Shown in pieces: positions 8,386 to 18,166 of a DNA stretch of 64,000 bases. A program made the translations under genes and the position numbers. The notes beneath the pieces are model-generated. The model was not told the origin of the DNA, did no database searches, and saw only the letters and a list, made by a program, of their open reading frames with translations. The stretch is from CAIQJJ01 sp049325275 (GTDB lineage: Bacteria > Chloroflexota > Anaerolineae > Anaerolineales > UBA4823). The stretch is taken from the NCBI GenBank assembly GCA_049325275.1, contig JBMOLU010000086.1, positions 69,958 to 133,957 of the forward strand, in the 5' to 3' direction. How positions within the stretch are numbered: the stretch's first letter is position 1; the number at the start of each line of letters is the position of its first letter.

Positions 8386-9021
8386 TTATGCCTGCCTGTC
8401 ACCAGTTGCCGGTTCTCCGCCATCTAGAAGTGCATCTTCTTTTTGCAGCACTCGCCCTAACCAGGGGAGCCAGATCAGGCTGAGCAGCAGCACGAAAATA
8501 CCCAAAAATGGCAGCAGGCTGAGCAGGCCCATGCCGATCCCCAGGTAAGCCAGAGGCCGAGGCCAGGTGCAACCATTCAGCGCTGCCCAACCGTTCAGGC
8601 TGTACCAGGGGCCGTTCAAAAAGATACTCAGCATCCCAAGCAGGGCGATCAGCGCGTTAAACTGTTCGCCTTGGGCCAGGCTTTTGGCCTGGGTGGTGGC
8701 AAACAGACTCAGGCTGGCATTGGCTAACAGCGCCAGCACCGATCCCAGTCCGCACACGGCAGCCAGCAGGCTGCGCTTTGGGGCAACGGGGTGCAGGCTG
8801 CGGTACAAGGCGGCGATCAACACCAGGGCCAGTATGCCAGAAATGAACTTCATGGTGTCTTGCAGCAGCAGCGGCATGGGGTTGCGCTGCGCCAGTTCCA
8901 CCAGCCGCGCCGGGTCCATCAGGACCCTCGGGCCGATCAAGCCAAACGCTACGATGAGCGAGCCAAGCCCCGCTGCCGCGCTCAGATAGGCCGCCCAGGG
9001 AGGTATTTTTTGTAGGTTCAT
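8386..9021 (-). CDS. Multi-pass membrane protein of unknown function
   Basis: A 211-residue protein with about six hydrophobic segments, starting MNLQKIPPWAAYLSAAAGLG. The start at 9021 is preceded by AAGGAA; the frame extends upstream to 9174 but that part is not hydrophobic, overlaps the divergent kinase gene and has no ribosome site. The general layout recalls DUF4386-like membrane proteins, a weak resemblance only. It is in one operon with the class C hydrolase (TAATG junction) and divergent from the histidine kinase gene. Confidence 0.75.
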   Translation of the reverse strand: MNLQKIPPWAAYLSAAAGLGSLIVAFGLIGPRVLMDPARLVELAQRNPMPLLLQDTMKFISGILALVLIAALYRSLHPVAPKRSLLAAVCGLGSVLALLANASLSLFATTQAKSLAQGEQFNALIALLGMLSIFLNGPWYSLNGWAALNGCTWPRPLAYLGIGMGLLSLLPFLGIFVLLLSLIWLPWLGRVLQKEDALLDGGEPATGDRQA

Positions 9022-9099
9022 CGCCAAATTCCTTTCGTTCTTTTTCCGCAGTTTAATCGCCGCGCAGAAATCGCACATCGGCCAAACCCACGCCGCACA

Positions 9100-9128
9100 T
9101 GTCCAACCGGCCACTGTCCAGTTGGACA
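9100..9128. promoter_or_regulatory. Palindromic site in the divergent region before the sensor kinase
   Basis: TGTCCAGTTGGACA (9115-9128) is a perfect palindrome with 6-bp arms, and a further half-site TGTCCAA is at 9100-9106, 15 bases upstream. It lies between the membrane-protein/hydrolase operon (-) and the two-component operon (+). NarL-type regulators bind such inverted heptamers, so the neighbouring response regulator is a reasonable candidate. Confidence 0.55.
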
Positions 9129-9163
9129 ATACACTAGCCGGGGTCTTACAGTAAAATTTACCT

Positions 9164-10372
9164 ATGGAAAACAAGCTTTCTTTTGTTGGGCTGCCGTTTT
9201 ACACTTTCATCACCCTGATCCTGGGCATCGTTGCTGCGATCGGCGTTGCTGCGCTGTGGGCTGCCGAGGCATGGACACGCCTGGCCGTTTTTGTCGCTGC
9301 GCTCAGCCTGCATCTGGCGATGTACTGGGTCTATGTTCGCTATTACAACCATCCGCGCATTCACTTTATTTTTTACTCGCTGCAAACCCTGGTGATCCTG
9401 GGGGTCTTTTTCATCCTGCGTGGGTTGCCCGCTGCTGCAACCATCCTCGGCACAATGATCTTGACGATGATAGGGGAATCCATTGGGCTGTGGGGCAACA
9501 CTCGCCGTGCCCTGTATCTGAGCCTGGCGTATGGCGCCTTTGGGGTGATCCTGGTTTACTTTCTGGTACCTCACAACGAATTTACCAGCGCCTTGCTGAC
9601 TTTGGGGATTAATGGCGGGTTCGTCATTACTTTATTGGTGATGTTCAATCAGCAACTGGTGCAGAAGCAGCAGGCGCTTGAACTGGCCGAGACGTTGGAA
9701 AGTGCCAACGCTTTGCTGACGGCATCCACGGCCAAAATTGAGCGGTTGACCTTACAAACCGAACGCCAGCGCATGGCGCGCGAACTGCACGACACCCTGG
9801 CACAGGGCGTCGCCGGGTTGTCGTTACAACTCGAAGCGGTCAAAATGCACCTCAAGGCCGGGCGGGCTGAACGTGCCCTGGCGATCACCGAACAGGCTAT
9901 CGCCAGGGCGCACACCACCCTGGCCGAGTCGCGTGCCGCTATCGACGATTTGCGCGCTGGCCCCGAAGACCTGGTCGAATCCATCCAAGAAAAAGTCGAA
10001 CGCTTTACCCAGGCAACCGGCATCCCGTGTCCGCTGGAACTTAACCTGGGTGGGGCCTCATTGTCCGCTGAGCGCATCGAGCACGTGCTACGCATCTTGA
10101 GCGAATCACTGGCCAATATTGCCCATCATGCCCAGGCCAGTCAGGCCGGAGTGCGCTTTGACCTGGCTCACAGTGGTTTGCTGCTGGAGGTGCGCGATGA
10201 CGGCAAAGGTTTTGCCGTGGACGAAAGCGCCGTCGCAGGCCACTACGGTTTGGTCGGGATGCGCGAACGCGCCCGGCTGACCGGCGGAGTTTTGGAAATC
10301 GAATCGCAACCAGGGCACGGAACGCTGGTGCGTTTGCGCATCTTGCAAGGGCCGACGGGAGAGTTTGCATGA
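9164..10372 (+). CDS. NarL-type sensor histidine kinase
   Basis: A 402-residue membrane sensor kinase. About five or six membrane helices fill residues 10-165 with almost no extracellular loops, so it probably senses a signal within the membrane. A short coiled coil leads to the HisKA_3 dimerisation box, RMARELHDTLAQG, with the phospho-acceptor His at 209. The HATPase domain follows, with an N-box (ESLANIAHHA), DDGKGF and GLVGMRERA. Its gene overlaps that of the response regulator by ATGA. This membrane-only sensor design resembles LiaS/DesK-type kinases that report envelope stress or membrane state. Confidence 0.92.
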   Translation: MENKLSFVGLPFYTFITLILGIVAAIGVAALWAAEAWTRLAVFVAALSLHLAMYWVYVRYYNHPRIHFIFYSLQTLVILGVFFILRGLPAAATILGTMILTMIGESIGLWGNTRRALYLSLAYGAFGVILVYFLVPHNEFTSALLTLGINGGFVITLLVMFNQQLVQKQQALELAETLESANALLTASTAKIERLTLQTERQRMARELHDTLAQGVAGLSLQLEAVKMHLKAGRAERALAITEQAIARAHTTLAESRAAIDDLRAGPEDLVESIQEKVERFTQATGIPCPLELNLGGASLSAERIEHVLRILSESLANIAHHAQASQAGVRFDLAHSGLLLEVRDDGKGFAVDESAVAGHYGLVGMRERARLTGGVLEIESQPGHGTLVRLRILQGPTGEFA

Positions 10373-11034
10373 ATCCGATACGGGTGATGATTGTCGAAGA
10401 CCATCTCATCGTGCGTGAGGGGCTGGCGCTGATCCTGGAGAACGCCGAGAATGTCGCGGTGGTGGGTGAAGCGGCCGACGGGGCTGCCTGTCTACGGCTG
10501 GTGCCTGAACTGAAGCCAGACGTAATTCTGATGGACTTGCAAATGCCCCACATGGACGGCATCACGGCTATTGGCCATCTACGGCGCGATTACTCCGAAA
10601 TCGCCATTGTTATTTTGACCACCTTCAACGAAGATGCCCTGATGCTGCGCGGTTTGCAGGCCGGGGCACGCGGCTACCTGCTCAAAGACACCAGCCGCGA
10701 AAACCTGCTGGATACCATTTATGCCGCGGCCAAAGGAGAGGCCCTGCTCAAACCCGATTTGTTGGCGCGCGTCCTGGCTTCTGCCTCTACCCTGGACGAA
10801 CTGGCTTCCACGCCATCCCCTGCGCACACGGCCGGCGGGATGGCGCTGACCGAACGCGAGCTGGCCGTCTTGCAATCGGCGGCGCGCGGTGAGCGTAATA
10901 AAGAGATCGCCTACCACCTGGGCATCAGCGAACGCACCGTCAAGGCCCATCTGGCGAGTGTTTACCAAAAGCTCGGTGTTGATTCACGTACCGCAGCCGT
11001 GGCTGCTGCGGCGCAAAAAGGCTGGTTGCCTTGA
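10369..11034 (+). CDS. NarL/LuxR-family response regulator
   Basis: A 221-residue regulator. The receiver domain (about 1-120) carries the acidic pair ED at 10-11, the phosphorylated Asp in ILMDLQMP (residue 56) and a Lys in LKDTS near 104. A linker leads to a LuxR-type HTH (about 155-215): LTERELAVLQSAARGERNKE, then LGISERTVKAHLASVYQKLGV. It pairs with the kinase encoded just upstream (4-nt overlap). The palindrome at 9115-9128 is a possible target, which would give control of both divergent operons. Confidence 0.94.
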   Translation: MNPIRVMIVEDHLIVREGLALILENAENVAVVGEAADGAACLRLVPELKPDVILMDLQMPHMDGITAIGHLRRDYSEIAIVILTTFNEDALMLRGLQAGARGYLLKDTSRENLLDTIYAAAKGEALLKPDLLARVLASASTLDELASTPSPAHTAGGMALTERELAVLQSAARGERNKEIAYHLGISERTVKAHLASVYQKLGVDSRTAAVAAAAQKGWLP

Positions 11035-11094
11035 GGTAGTCTCGCTCTTTCAGCGACACGAGATAGCTTGTTGTACGGATAGGAGGAATCCGAT

Positions 11095-12126
11095 ATGCAA
11101 TACACATCCTTGGGCCGCACCGGCCTGCAAGTTTCGCGCATTTGTCTGGGCTGCATGAGCTTTGGGCAGCCCGGTTGGCTCGGTTGGGATTGGGTGCTGG
11201 ATGAAGAAGCCGCTGCCCCCTTCTTTCGCCGTGCCATCGAACTGGGCATCAACTTCTTCGACACATCCGATACCTATTCTGCCGGGCGCAGTGAGGAGAT
11301 CACCGGGCGTTGGCTGAAGGAATATGCCAATCGCGACGAAGCCGTCATCGCCACCAAGGTTTTCTTTGGCCCCGGCGACCGGCCTAACCGGAGCGGGCTA
11401 TCGCGCAAGCACATCCAACAGGCGTGCGAGGCCAGTCTGCGCCGCCTGGGGGTCGAGACGATTGACCTGTACCAGATCCACCGTCTCGACCCGCACACCC
11501 CTCTCGAAGAGACGCTCGCTGCCCTTGACCAGCTCGTCACGCAGGGCAAAGTGCGCTACCTTGGGGCGAGTTCGATGTATGCCTGGCAGTTCATGAAGGC
11601 CCTTGGGCTTTCGGACCGGCATGGCTGGGCGCGCTTCGTCTCGATGCAGAGTCATTACAACTTGCTCTACCGTGAAGAAGAACGTGAGATGATGCCGTTG
11701 TGCCAGGCCGAAGGCGTCGGTATGATCCCCTGGTCACCGCTGGCGCGCGGTGTGCTGGCCCGGCAACCCGCTGGCGAGACAGAAATCACATCCCGTTCCG
11801 AGGTAGATCCCTTCGTCAAGGCCTTTCAGACCGAGGCGGACCGGCAGATTGTGACAGCAGTTTGCAATATCGCCGGCGTACGTCAGGTAAAACCGGGCCA
11901 GGTGGCGCTGGCCTGGCTGCTGGCGCGACCGGCCCTGGCGGCCCCCATTCTTGGCGTGTCGAAGCTGCACCACCTGGAAGAAGCCGTCGCGGCGGTCGAT
12001 ATCCGCTTGACGGATGACGAAACGGACACGCTTGAAGCGCCCTACCGGGTCAGGCCGTCGTTCGGCATTACCCCGCCGTTCGACTATCCCCCACCCGGTG
12101 CAGTCCACGATCGCCAAAACCTGTGA
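11095..12126 (+). CDS. Aldo/keto reductase
   Basis: A 343-residue NAD(P)H-dependent oxidoreductase with the (beta/alpha)8 aldo/keto reductase fold. The catalytic tetrad is recognisable: Asp and Tyr in FDTSDTYSAGRSEE, Lys in VIATKVFF and His in YQIHRLD. It belongs to the group related to YghZ/voltage-gated channel beta subunits (MQYTSLGRTGLQVSRICLGC start). A good ribosome site (AGGAGG) precedes the ATG. It follows the response regulator after 60 bases and may be read with it, though no functional link is evident. Confidence 0.93.
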   Translation: MQYTSLGRTGLQVSRICLGCMSFGQPGWLGWDWVLDEEAAAPFFRRAIELGINFFDTSDTYSAGRSEEITGRWLKEYANRDEAVIATKVFFGPGDRPNRSGLSRKHIQQACEASLRRLGVETIDLYQIHRLDPHTPLEETLAALDQLVTQGKVRYLGASSMYAWQFMKALGLSDRHGWARFVSMQSHYNLLYREEEREMMPLCQAEGVGMIPWSPLARGVLARQPAGETEITSRSEVDPFVKAFQTEADRQIVTAVCNIAGVRQVKPGQVALAWLLARPALAAPILGVSKLHHLEEAVAAVDIRLTDDETDTLEAPYRVRPSFGITPPFDYPPPGAVHDRQNL

Positions 12127-12139
12127 CCGGCGAACGAGC

Positions 12140-12594
12140 ACTCGTTTCGCCCGCCGGTGCTTCTAGCAACCACTGCCGCACTGCGTGCACGATTCCCGGC
12201 AGGGCGGCGAGCGATTCTTGCGCCAGCTCCACCGCCTCGGCCCCGTTGCTGGCCTCGCCCATCACTTGCAGGTTGGCTTCGGTTTCCCGCATGGCGACGA
12301 GTCCTTTACGAACGACAATGTGATCGTCGACGACGAGGATACGAATGTTCTCGCTCGTATCTTCATCTCCACCGCGATGATCGTTCCCGCACCGGGCCGG
12401 CTTTCGACGTGGACTTGGGCACTCAGGCTTTCGGAGCGCTCGTGCATCGTTTCCAGACCCATGCCGCCATTCTGGACGTTTGCCGGATCGAATCCGACGC
12501 CGTCGTCTTCGATTTTCAGGATCAGCGCTTGCCCGCTGTCGAACATCATGGGTACGGATGCCAGGAGGCGAAAGCGGCCCGCGCCGGATGCCCG
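12140..12594 (-). pseudogene. Remnant of a second two-component system (kinase C-terminus plus receiver start)
   Basis: On the minus strand the end of a histidine kinase ATPase domain can be read in one frame (LKIEDDGVGFDPANVQNGG, then GLETMHERSESLSAQVHVES). It is followed in another frame by the beginning of a NarL-type receiver (NIRILVVDDHIVVRKGL, then GEASNGAEAVELAQ). No start codon exists for the receiver frame, the phospho-Asp segment is missing, and the frame then runs into unrelated sequence. The kinase lacks its sensor and HisKA parts. This is decayed coding DNA lying between the aldo/keto reductase and hypB. Confidence 0.75.
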
Positions 12595-13266
12595 TCAGCT
12601 TTTTGCGGGCGCTTGCTGCACCAGCCAGGCCAGCCATGCCTCCAGGCCTTCGCCGGTGCGGCAGGAGAGCGGGAAGGTGATCACGCCAGGGTTGAGCGTT
12701 TCGACGCCCTGACGGAAATAATCCATGCGGAACGGCACGTAGGGCAGCAGGTCGATCTTGTTGATCACCAGCGCATCCACCCCGCGATAGGTGGCCGGGT
12801 ATTTGTAGGGCTTGTCGTCGCCCTCTGGGATGGAAGCCACCAGCACGGTTTTGTGCGTGCCCAGGGCGAAGCTGGCCGGGCAGACCAGGTTGCCGACGTT
12901 TTCGACGATCAGCAGGTCGATCTGGCCGAGATCGAGCTTGGGCAGTGCCTGGCTGACCATCACGGCGTCGAGATGGCAGTCGCCGCCGGTATTGATTTGC
13001 ACGGCCTGGCTTGCCCCGGCGGCGGCGGCGCGGTCGGCGTCGATGCTGGTGGCGATGTCGCCATCAATTACACCGATGCGCAGCTTGCCCGCCAGCCGCG
13101 AGACGGTCTGCTCGATCAGCGACGTCTTGCCGGCGCCCGGCGAGGCCAGGATATTGATGGCGAAGACGGAAACTGCATCCAGGATGGCGCGGTTTTCGGC
13201 CGCCAGGCGGTCGTTGGCCGAGAGGATTTTTTCGACGATGGGGATACGGGATGTGGTAGAAGTCAT
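12595..13266 (-). CDS. hypB: Hydrogenase nickel-incorporation GTPase HypB
   Basis: A 223-residue SIMIBI-class GTPase that helps HypA deliver nickel to [NiFe]-hydrogenase. The P-loop is SPGAGKTS (42-49), the metal site GGDCHLDA is at about 94-101 (Cys97, His98) and the guanine-specificity motif is NKIDLL. The N-terminal CxxCGC nickel site and the His-rich tract of some HypB proteins are both absent, so it has only the conserved dimer-interface metal site. No hydrogenase structural gene is in the window. It is the last of the minus-strand group hypA, WD40, HAD, hypB. Confidence 0.93.
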   Translation of the reverse strand: MTSTTSRIPIVEKILSANDRLAAENRAILDAVSVFAINILASPGAGKTSLIEQTVSRLAGKLRIGVIDGDIATSIDADRAAAAGASQAVQINTGGDCHLDAVMVSQALPKLDLGQIDLLIVENVGNLVCPASFALGTHKTVLVASIPEGDDKPYKYPATYRGVDALVINKIDLLPYVPFRMDYFRQGVETLNPGVITFPLSCRTGEGLEAWLAWLVQQAPAKS

Positions 13267-13366
13267 GCGCCTATTTTACCTTGTCCGTTGGTTGGCGCAA
13301 CAGACGGGGCAGTTTTTCTTCCGTGTTGGCCGTTCCTCGATGAACAGGCTGCGCCAGACCCGGCGC

Positions 13367-14023
13367 TCACAAAAAGCTCTCCAAAGACGCCAGGCTTTCC
13401 ACCACAGCCACGCAAGGATACTGCTCGAAATCGCTGCGCCGGGTGGCACCGGTCAGCACGGCTGCGAAAGCCACACCGGCGCGTTGGGCGGTTTCCGCAT
13501 CCACCAGGCTGTCGCCGATATACAAGACTTCCGATGGCAGATTGCCCAGGCGTTCGAGCGCCAGGTACAAACCTTGCGGATCGGGTTTGTGGCGCTGCAC
13601 ATCTTCTCCGCCTACGATCACGTCGGGCAGGGTATCGAGCTTCTCGCGTTGCAGGGTGTCCACGATACGATAACGATACTTCGTGGAGACGATCCCCAGT
13701 TTTTTGCCGTGCGCTTTCAGGGTATGCAAGGTTGCCGCCGTGCTTTCATAGAGCACGGTACGATCGACCATCACCTCGTCGGCGCGCTGCACGAAGAGAC
13801 GCACGAATTCCGGGGTGCGGGCGGTGTGTTCTTGCCCGGCCAGTGCGGCCAGCGTATCGGGCAGGGATTTGCCGATGGTGGCATACACGGCTTCGGCCCG
13901 TGCGGCCGGCAGGCCGAGGCCTGCCAAGGCAAAATTGGCGCATTCCAGGATGCCCTGCGACGAGTCGGCCAGGGTGTAGTCGAAGTCGAAGAGAAAGGCC
14001 GAGAAGGTGGGCTTAGGGTTCAT
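13367..14023 (-). CDS. HAD-family phosphatase (phosphoglycolate phosphatase-like)
   Basis: A 218-residue haloacid-dehalogenase-fold hydrolase. Motif I is DFDYTLAD near residue 13, the cap domain follows, motif II/III residues are in GIVSTKYR, and motif IV is YIGDSLVDAETAQRAG. This matches subfamily IA phosphatases such as Gph. The start codon lies inside the end of the upstream WD40 gene (11-base overlap), so the two are translationally coupled. The physiological substrate is not known; 2-phosphoglycolate or a nucleotide monophosphate is typical for the family. Confidence 0.9.
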   Translation of the reverse strand: MNPKPTFSAFLFDFDYTLADSSQGILECANFALAGLGLPAARAEAVYATIGKSLPDTLAALAGQEHTARTPEFVRLFVQRADEVMVDRTVLYESTAATLHTLKAHGKKLGIVSTKYRYRIVDTLQREKLDTLPDVIVGGEDVQRHKPDPQGLYLALERLGNLPSEVLYIGDSLVDAETAQRAGVAFAAVLTGATRRSDFEQYPCVAVVESLASLESFL

Positions 14024-17000
14024 CGCGGACGGCCCAGAGCTTCACCAGGCCGTCCTCACCGGCCGTTGCCATGGTCTTGCCGTCGCCAGAAAAGGCGATG
14101 GCATTGACCGGGCCGATATGACCGTTGAAGGTGGCGATCACCTGCCAGTTAGCTACATCGACGATGGCGATCGAGCCATCCCACATACCCACAGCGATCA
14201 GGCGGTTATCCGGGCTGAAGGCCAGGGCGGTGATTTGGCTTTCGTCATAGAAATAGTGACCGCCACTCGAAAAACCCAGCCGGTTGATTTCTTGTTTGGC
14301 GCTGTCTTGCAGAATGATTTGAGCATCTCCTGTTACATTACCACTCCATTGCTCGGTTACGATGCGCCATTGCCCATCCGGGCTGATGGCTGAGCGTTCA
14401 ACTCGATCGTATATGGTCATCCACGCCGCCCCACCCCACTCGGTTTCTTCTTGCAGCTGATAGGTGCCATCGGCCTGTTGTGCATAGATCCGTCCGGGTG
14501 TTCCTGCGGCCTGGGTGGTTAACTGGGTGCCGTCGAGGCTGAAGTTGGCCGCATAAAAGCCAGGGAAAACCTTTCCCACCAGCATGCTGTCAACAATGAA
14601 TTCTCCTTCGGCCGCTGCTGCACCTTCTAATATCTGCCCAAAGGCCCCTGTTTTGGCGTCCCAAAGCGACATTTGCATGCCGCTGGAGACTGCCAGCCAG
14701 TCACCTTTCGGGCTGGCGGCCAGGATCGTGCCTGAGTAAATGGAGGTGGTTTGCAGCAAAGTGCCATCGTCCGGGCGCAGCATCCAGGCGGTGTTGCTAC
14801 CCCAGGCGCGTAAATTGCCATCCAACCCCAGGATCAAACCGCGGATTGGGCCAGAGTGGGTGCTCAGGCTTTCGATGGCCTTGCCACTGGCAACATCCCA
14901 AAAGATGATCTGGTTATCAGAATCAACAGAAAGCAGCCGCGTGCCGGCAGGGTTGAAACGCACTTGCTGAAGCGGGGCAGCGTGCCCTTCCAGGTGAGCA
15001 AGCAGGTTGTTGGTGTTTATTTCGTATAGCCATATACTGCGTTCGCTGTCGCCGACGGCCAGCAAGCGGTTATCGGGGCTGAGGGCGGCGGTAGTGACAA
15101 ATTGCTCGTAGGCAATCAGGCTGGGATCAACTTCACTGGTAATGGGATTCACCTGGCTGCTTCCGGAATACTGTTTGATTCTGTACGGCCGGGTGATTTC
15201 GGGGCGTATATCCCACACCCAGGCCGTGCCGCCTGCCGCGCCGACAACGAATTGTCCGTCAGCGCTGAATGACAGGGCGGTGATTGCCGCGTCCACACCG
15301 CCCACCGCATTGACGATCTTTCCCGTGCGGCTTTCCCAGATACGAACGTAGCGATCCCGAATGACGGCGGCCACCAACTTTCCGTTGGGGCTAATCGTGG
15401 GCAGCTTGATGGTTGTGTACTGGCTCCCGCCGTATAGCCTGGCAAGAGGTTGGCCTGCGGCAAGGTCATAAGTTTGCAGGGCGCCGTTTCCATTTCCGTA
15501 GACGAGCAAATCGCCTTGGGAGCTGATCTGAACGGGTAAGTCGTCGGGGAACTCACCCAGCAGCGTGTTGGCAGATAAATTCCAGACCTGAATGTGCTTA
15601 TCCGCTACACCGGCAGCCAGGATTTGCCCGTTCGCCAGTTGAACGATCGATTCGACCTCGCTTGTCATCGGGAGATGGGCAATTTCACTCAGTGGGCTGC
15701 CGCCGAAGATCGAGACGCCCTGGGCATCGCCCGTCAACAAGGTAGCGGTGGGGGTGTTCGACCAAAGAACTTCTTTGAGCGCCCCCCGACCCAATTGGGC
15801 GATCACTTGCATTTGGGCGGCATTGGCGGGCGAGATGGCACCCTCGGGCAGCGAAGACGTTTCGGGCACCGTCACTGCCTGGGTGGGGGCCGGCGTTTCG
15901 ACCCAGGTGTCTTCCGGCGTGGGAAAGGCAGTTGGCGGCACGACGGCGATGAAATCGGTTTGTGCGGCTGCATTTCGGATTGCGTTGATATCCCATAACT
16001 GAAACTGCCCACTTTGTCCGATGGCCAGCGTGTCACTATCCGGGCTGATGGCGAGATCGCTTCCATAGCTGGCGGCTTCGATCGGCATCCAATCGAGCAG
16101 GGTGCCGGTTGTGGTCTTCCAGAAGTACAGGTTACTCTGGATTTTGGCGATTAGCAGGCCGCCATCAGGGCTAAAGCGGAGTGATTGGGTGTCCCATCCG
16201 TCTGAAACGGGTAAGGCGAGCATTTCGCCGCTTTCCAAATTCCACAGCTCGATCTGGTAACTGCCCGAGGGGCTGCTGTAACTGCGGGCAAGAAGTGAGC
16301 CTTTTAAAGCGGCGGCCATGTTGGCCTGGTTTTCGATGGGCAGTGCGAACTGTTTGAGCAATTGACCCTTGTCGATATCCCAAATTTGGGCGCTATCGAT
16401 AGCATCCCATATCAGGAGATCGTCACTGTAATGGCCAGTGATGGCATACAGGCGTTTGCCGTCTGCCGAGAAGGATACCTGTGTGACATACGAGCGTGTC
16501 GCCAGCTCTAGGCGCTTGACCAGGGTTGCGGTGGCGATATCCCAGATTTCGGCCGCGCCACTGTTGCAGAAAGCGATTTGTCCGTTATCCGGTGAAAAGG
16601 CCAGGCCATAAACAACGTCAACACTGTCCATGTAGTTTGGCCCGGCATCCATGCGGTCGCTGGTTCGCGCCAGGATTAACGCACCGTCAGCCGTATCCCA
16701 CACCAGCACATCACCGCTTTTCGTCATCCCGGCCAGTTGGCTGCCGTCACTGTTAAAGGCCCAGGCGAGCAGCGGGCCATAAGGGTTGTCGAGCGAGACG
16801 ATCACGCTCTGGCTTTCTATATCCCATAATTGCACATTTTGCCTGCCCATTGCCAGGGTTTTGCCGTTCGGGCTGAACAATACACTGCTGCCGTCGGCGT
16901 AACCTTCAAGGTATCGGGCAGCGAGAAACGGGTCGAGCGAAACGGCGGTTCCATCGGCCGGTTCGATCTGCCCGCTGGTGAGATCGTAGACTTGATCGGG

Positions 17001-18047
17001 TTGTTCGTTGATCGAGACCGTGATCTGATTGCCGTCGGTGCTAAAACGGATCCGGGTGATGCTGTCCGCGAAGCCCGTGACGACACGTTCCAGAATGCCG
17101 CTCGTGGTGGCAAACAGGCGTAGCACGCCATCTTCGCCGCCGGATGCCACGTAGCGCCCGTCGGGGCTAAAGTCCACGCTATTGATTTGGGCAATGTGAG
17201 GGATCGAAAACTGTTCGGCGCCGGTTTTGAAATCCCAGAGATAGAGCAAATAGTTGCTGTTGTCGTGATAACCGGCTGCCAACAGGCGGTTATCAGGGCT
17301 GATCGCGGGCGCACTCATGTTATTGGGATTTTCTGGGTACAAAACTGTGTAATCTGGAGCCTGAAAAGTATCTTCCGGTTCAAGAGGGAAAACGCTGGCG
17401 AAGCTGAAACGTATTGGCGTTACCGAATATTCGGAGTACCTGCTTCCATCATTAACACATGAAATATACCGTTGATCGGCTGAGAAGCGGATGCCTCTGG
17501 CACAATCACATTCCCGTATTTCCCCCGTGCTTGTATTGATGATGGAGGTTGCACTTTCCCAATCCATATCGTAGACCTGAAACGATTGTTTTGATGCAAC
17601 TAACCAGCGGCCATCGCTGCTGAACCCTTCAATGTTTGACCAGGAATAAGACCCTGGATCGGCCGTGCCGAGTTCTTCGCCGCTGGCCGCATCCAACCAG
17701 CGCAGGGTGGGGTTTTCTGTTTCTTTTCCTTCCAGGACGGCAATCAGCCTGCCATCGGGTGAACGCACGACTTCGCCAGCCAGACCCTTGCCCAGGATGG
17801 CAAACGGTTTTGCCGGGCTGAGATCCGGCCAGGGTGTGGCATCGGACACGGGTTCCGTCTCGGTGGCGCTAGCCGTAGCGGTGATTGCCGGTGTGGCGCT
17901 GCTTGTCGGTGCCGGCTGAGCCGTTGGCGTGGATGTGGCGCTTGATGGAGGCTTTGTACTGGCCCCGGCGTTGCAGGCGGCCAGCACAATCACGCCCAGG
18001 GCGCAGAACAGCAAGAAACGTTTCGGCATCAGATGAAGGTGCTTCAT
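14013..18047 (-). CDS. Giant WD40 beta-propeller lipoprotein
   Basis: A protein of about 1344 residues. It begins with a lipoprotein signal ending LAAC (Cys25) and a Thr/Ser/Pro-rich linker (about 26-75). The rest is built of WD40-like blades with repeated FSPDG/FSADG turns followed by xLWD or VWDI endings, enough for several seven-bladed propellers. The start at 18047 is supported by AAAGGGG just upstream; an upstream frame extension to 18296 lacks a ribosome site and overlaps hypA. WD40 arrays are scaffolds for protein complexes; here it is expected on the outer face of the membrane. It sits between hypA and the HAD gene. Confidence 0.92.
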   Translation of the reverse strand: MKHLHLMPKRFLLFCALGVIVLAACNAGASTKPPSSATSTPTAQPAPTSSATPAITATASATETEPVSDATPWPDLSPAKPFAILGKGLAGEVVRSPDGRLIAVLEGKETENPTLRWLDAASGEELGTADPGSYSWSNIEGFSSDGRWLVASKQSFQVYDMDWESATSIINTSTGEIRECDCARGIRFSADQRYISCVNDGSRYSEYSVTPIRFSFASVFPLEPEDTFQAPDYTVLYPENPNNMSAPAISPDNRLLAAGYHDNSNYLLYLWDFKTGAEQFSIPHIAQINSVDFSPDGRYVASGGEDGVLRLFATTSGILERVVTGFADSITRIRFSTDGNQITVSINEQPDQVYDLTSGQIEPADGTAVSLDPFLAARYLEGYADGSSVLFSPNGKTLAMGRQNVQLWDIESQSVIVSLDNPYGPLLAWAFNSDGSQLAGMTKSGDVLVWDTADGALILARTSDRMDAGPNYMDSVDVVYGLAFSPDNGQIAFCNSGAAEIWDIATATLVKRLELATRSYVTQVSFSADGKRLYAITGHYSDDLLIWDAIDSAQIWDIDKGQLLKQFALPIENQANMAAALKGSLLARSYSSPSGSYQIELWNLESGEMLALPVSDGWDTQSLRFSPDGGLLIAKIQSNLYFWKTTTGTLLDWMPIEAASYGSDLAISPDSDTLAIGQSGQFQLWDINAIRNAAAQTDFIAVVPPTAFPTPEDTWVETPAPTQAVTVPETSSLPEGAISPANAAQMQVIAQLGRGALKEVLWSNTPTATLLTGDAQGVSIFGGSPLSEIAHLPMTSEVESIVQLANGQILAAGVADKHIQVWNLSANTLLGEFPDDLPVQISSQGDLLVYGNGNGALQTYDLAAGQPLARLYGGSQYTTIKLPTISPNGKLVAAVIRDRYVRIWESRTGKIVNAVGGVDAAITALSFSADGQFVVGAAGGTAWVWDIRPEITRPYRIKQYSGSSQVNPITSEVDPSLIAYEQFVTTAALSPDNRLLAVGDSERSIWLYEINTNNLLAHLEGHAAPLQQVRFNPAGTRLLSVDSDNQIIFWDVASGKAIESLSTHSGPIRGLILGLDGNLRAWGSNTAWMLRPDDGTLLQTTSIYSGTILAASPKGDWLAVSSGMQMSLWDAKTGAFGQILEGAAAAEGEFIVDSMLVGKVFPGFYAANFSLDGTQLTTQAAGTPGRIYAQQADGTYQLQEETEWGGAAWMTIYDRVERSAISPDGQWRIVTEQWSGNVTGDAQIILQDSAKQEINRLGFSSGGHYFYDESQITALAFSPDNRLIAVGMWDGSIAIVDVANWQVIATFNGHIGPVNAIAFSGDGKTMATAGEDGLVKLWAVRDEP

Positions 18048-18166
18048 GAAAAATACCCCTTTCCAGGTCAGGTGAGATGGTTGAAGACATACGTTAAATC
18101 TGACTTTCTGGCGCCCACGATTGTTCCCCGTCTTGCCACAGTCTTCAGCTTTCCCCAAAAACCTGT

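Noticed and set aside
12157..14107. Long open plus-strand frames opposite hypB and the HAD gene
   Set aside because: Both minus-strand genes carry clear family motifs; the plus frames have none.
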